NCBI GenBank assembly: GCA_018882625.1
Contig: VERO01000008.1
Coordinates: 1 to 21,114, forward strand
DNA length: 21,114 nt
DNA from: Phycisphaerales bacterium
GTDB lineage: Bacteria > Planctomycetota > Phycisphaerae > Phycisphaerales > SM1A02
Reading direction: 5' to 3'
This document shows positions 19,801 to 21,114 of the stretch, piece by piece (the stretch's first letter is position 1; each line of letters begins with the position of its first letter). The notes beneath the pieces are model-generated. The model did not search any database. It saw only the letters and a program-made list of their open reading frames with translations, and was not told where the DNA came from. A program made the translations under genes and the position numbers.

Positions 19801-21114
19801 GCTTCGGCGAACTGCGCCGCCTCGAGGCGGCGGACGATGGCGTCATTGATGCCGAGCTCCACGAAGTTGCGCGCGCGGCGGATCGCGTTCGTGATCGTGC
19901 GGCCGACGCTCGATCCGTGGCTGATGAGGCACACGCCATTGACGCCCAGCAGCGGGGCGCCGCCGTACTCGTGGTAGTCGTGCTTCGCGTACAGGCTCTT
20001 CACGACTGGGTCGAGGCGGCCTGCGAGCGCAGGGTCGATCTCGAAGACCTCGCGCGCCAGCGCCTTGAAGATGCCCGAGGAGAGCCCCTCGGCCAGCTTG
20101 AGCATGACGTTGCCGACCACGCCGTCAGTGATGACCACGTCGGCATCGCCGTTGAAGACGCCGCGGCCCTCGACGTAGCCGGTGAAATTCAGGTCTTCCG
20201 CCCGGCGGAGGAGGTCGCGGGCCTCCTTCATCTCGGCGGTGCCCTTCGCTTCCTCGCCGCCCACGTTCATGAGGGCGACGCGGGGATTCTCGATGCCGAG
20301 GATCCGGCGGGCGTAGACGTCGCCCATCACGCCGTACTGGGCGAGGTGATGGGGCTTCGGTTCGATGTTGGCGCCGACGTCGATGAGGACGACCGGTCCC
20401 GCGCAGGTCGGCACCGTCACCGCGATTCCGGGGCGGTGCACGTTGTCGAGCCGCCGCATGAACATCTGGGCGGCCGCGACGCAGGCGCCGGTGTTCCCGG
20501 CCGAGATCCACGCGTCGCAGCGGTTTGGTTCCTTCGGCCCCGAGATCTTCGCGCAGATGTTGATCGAGGAGTCGCGCTTGAGGCGGACCGCCTCGACCGG
20601 CGGCTCGTCCATGCCGATGATCTCGGACGCATGCACGACCTCGACGCGCGGGTCGCGGAACCCGCGCTCGGCGAGCATGTCGTCGATCACCGCGCGGTCG
20701 CCCACGAGGACGACGCGATCATCCGCGGAGACCTTCGGGACGGCCTGCAGCGCCCCCTTCAGGATCAGTTTCGCCAGTGGAAACATGTCGCCGAGAGACT
20801 TCGTGAAGACGACGTTTTGGTTCGTCCAGTTGCCGGTGTCGGAAATGGCGCACCGCCGCCACCGCTCTTCGAGCGTGCAGACCTCGTCGTAGGCGGCCAC
20901 GAGCTGCTCGTTGCGACGCACGACCGTGGCCGTGCGGGTCATCAAATCGCCGAGCTGCTGATGCAGGTCATAGGGATTTTCGTTGCCGGCCGTGCGTGCG
21001 AGAAGGGCATTGTGCCGCTCCTCTTGGCGACGGATCGCGGCGGCGAAGAGGCCGCCCGCGTCGCCGCCGCGCGATCCGACAGCGCCGGCAATCACGCCCG
21101 GCGCGCAGAACAAT
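19797..21114 (-). CDS. plsX: Phosphate acyltransferase PlsX, fused at its N side to an SdhA/FrdA C-terminal segment
   Basis: The frame is open to the window edge (about 438 residues visible). From about residue 118 on it is PlsX, which makes acyl-phosphate from acyl-ACP for phospholipid synthesis: 'VVLVGDRAVIDDM', 'VVHASEIIGMDEPPVEAV', 'RLKRDSSI', 'WISAGNTGACVAAAQMF', 'VVLIDVGAN', 'ADVVITDGVVGNVMLKLAEG', 'GGAPLLGVNGVCLISHGSS'. The normal PlsX N terminus (first 20 or so residues, with the 'DAMGGD' motif) is absent. In its place is sequence typical of a succinate dehydrogenase/fumarate reductase flavoprotein C terminus ('LGDLMTRTATVVRRNEQL', 'SLGDMFPLAKLILKGAL'). The join falls at 'ILKGALQ', which both families could share. 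Either an assembly chimera or a real recombination explains it; activity of the fused form is doubtful. Confidence 0.8.
   Translation of the reverse strand, partial: LFCAPGVIAGAVGSRGGDAGGLFAAAIRRQEERHNALLARTAGNENPYDLHQQLGDLMTRTATVVRRNEQLVAAYDEVCTLEERWRRCAISDTGNWTNQNVVFTKSLGDMFPLAKLILKGALQAVPKVSADDRVVLVGDRAVIDDMLAERGFRDPRVEVVHASEIIGMDEPPVEAVRLKRDSSINICAKISGPKEPNRCDAWISAGNTGACVAAAQMFMRRLDNVHRPGIAVTVPTCAGPVVLIDVGANIEPKPHHLAQYGVMGDVYARRILGIENPRVALMNVGGEEAKGTAEMKEARDLLRRAEDLNFTGYVEGRGVFNGDADVVITDGVVGNVMLKLAEGLSSGIFKALAREVFEIDPALAGRLDPVVKSLYAKHDYHEYGGAPLLGVNGVCLISHGSSVGRTITNAIRRARNFVELGINDAIVRRLEAAQFAEA
20745..21114 (-). other. SdhA/FrdA-type flavoprotein C-terminal segment joined to plsX
   Basis: About 120 residues read like the helical C-terminal domain of a succinate dehydrogenase or fumarate reductase flavoprotein subunit: 'LFAAAIRRQEERHNALLART', 'NPYDLHQQLGDLMTRTATVV', 'VFTKSLGDMFPLAKLILKGA'. 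In that family the next residues would be 'RDE/CRGAHY' and an end about 50-60 residues later, but here the frame switches to PlsX. The shared stretch on the - strand is ATCCTGAAGGGGGCGCTGCA (20746-20765). Confidence 0.65.

Overview
The window is high-GC bacterial DNA, most likely from a Planctomycetota bacterium of the Phycisphaerae type. This is inferred from gene content: a GldF/GldG-type ABC system followed by a DUF4340 protein, a plsX-fabH-fabD / acpP-fabF / fabG fatty-acid cluster, and a GH15 enzyme next to an M28 peptidase carrying a membrane domain. No rRNA, tRNA, integrase or transposase gene was seen. All assignments come from reading the sequence; no database was searched.

Layout. 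(1) 1-3538, + strand: the end of an ABC-2 permease, a GldG-like auxiliary protein and a DUF4340 membrane protein form one tight operon. (2) 3535-10633: an accessory island made almost entirely of toxin-antitoxin (TA) genes. In order it holds a HicB antitoxin with a six-codon hicA stub, a small exported protein (- strand), two near-identical HigB/HigA-like pairs, an AbiEi/AbiEii pair whose toxin has an in-frame TGA, an intact and unrelated AbiEi/AbiEii pair, a relic of a third HigA-like antitoxin, and (- strand) an MntA-like antitoxin with a gutted hepT. (3) 10636-16032, - strand: acpP, fabF, a GH15 glucoamylase-like gene and an M28 peptidase gene, probably co-transcribed. (4) 16135-16881, + strand: fabG, divergent from acpP. 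(5) 16937-21114, - strand: plsX, fabH, fabD and a lipoprotein gene. The plsX reading frame is fused at its 5' side to the C-terminal part of an SdhA/FrdA-type flavoprotein.

The most notable part is the TA island. Each of the four + strand TA operons is preceded by a copy of one noncoding 'header'. Three copies are about 102-103 bp and alignable end to end, and in all four the CTGGCTGC and TAGGGT blocks have exactly the same spacing. The header begins in a 22-bp direct repeat present in 3, 2 and 1 units at successive junctions. In addition, the last 36-44 bp of the M28 peptidase gene recur as direct repeats at 7992 and 10003, immediately after the two AbiEii genes. This looks like TA cassettes accumulated stepwise beside the 3' end of a housekeeping gene, with no recombinase encoded in the window. 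In three of the six systems the toxin is broken while the antitoxin frame is open.

Outside the island, the fatty-acid genes supply acyl-ACP initiation and elongation enzymes (PlsX, FabH, FabD, FabG, FabF, ACP). The ABC/GldG/DUF4340 genes probably build an envelope export or gliding-type machine. The SdhA-PlsX junction within 370 bases of the window end may be an assembly chimera and should be treated with caution.
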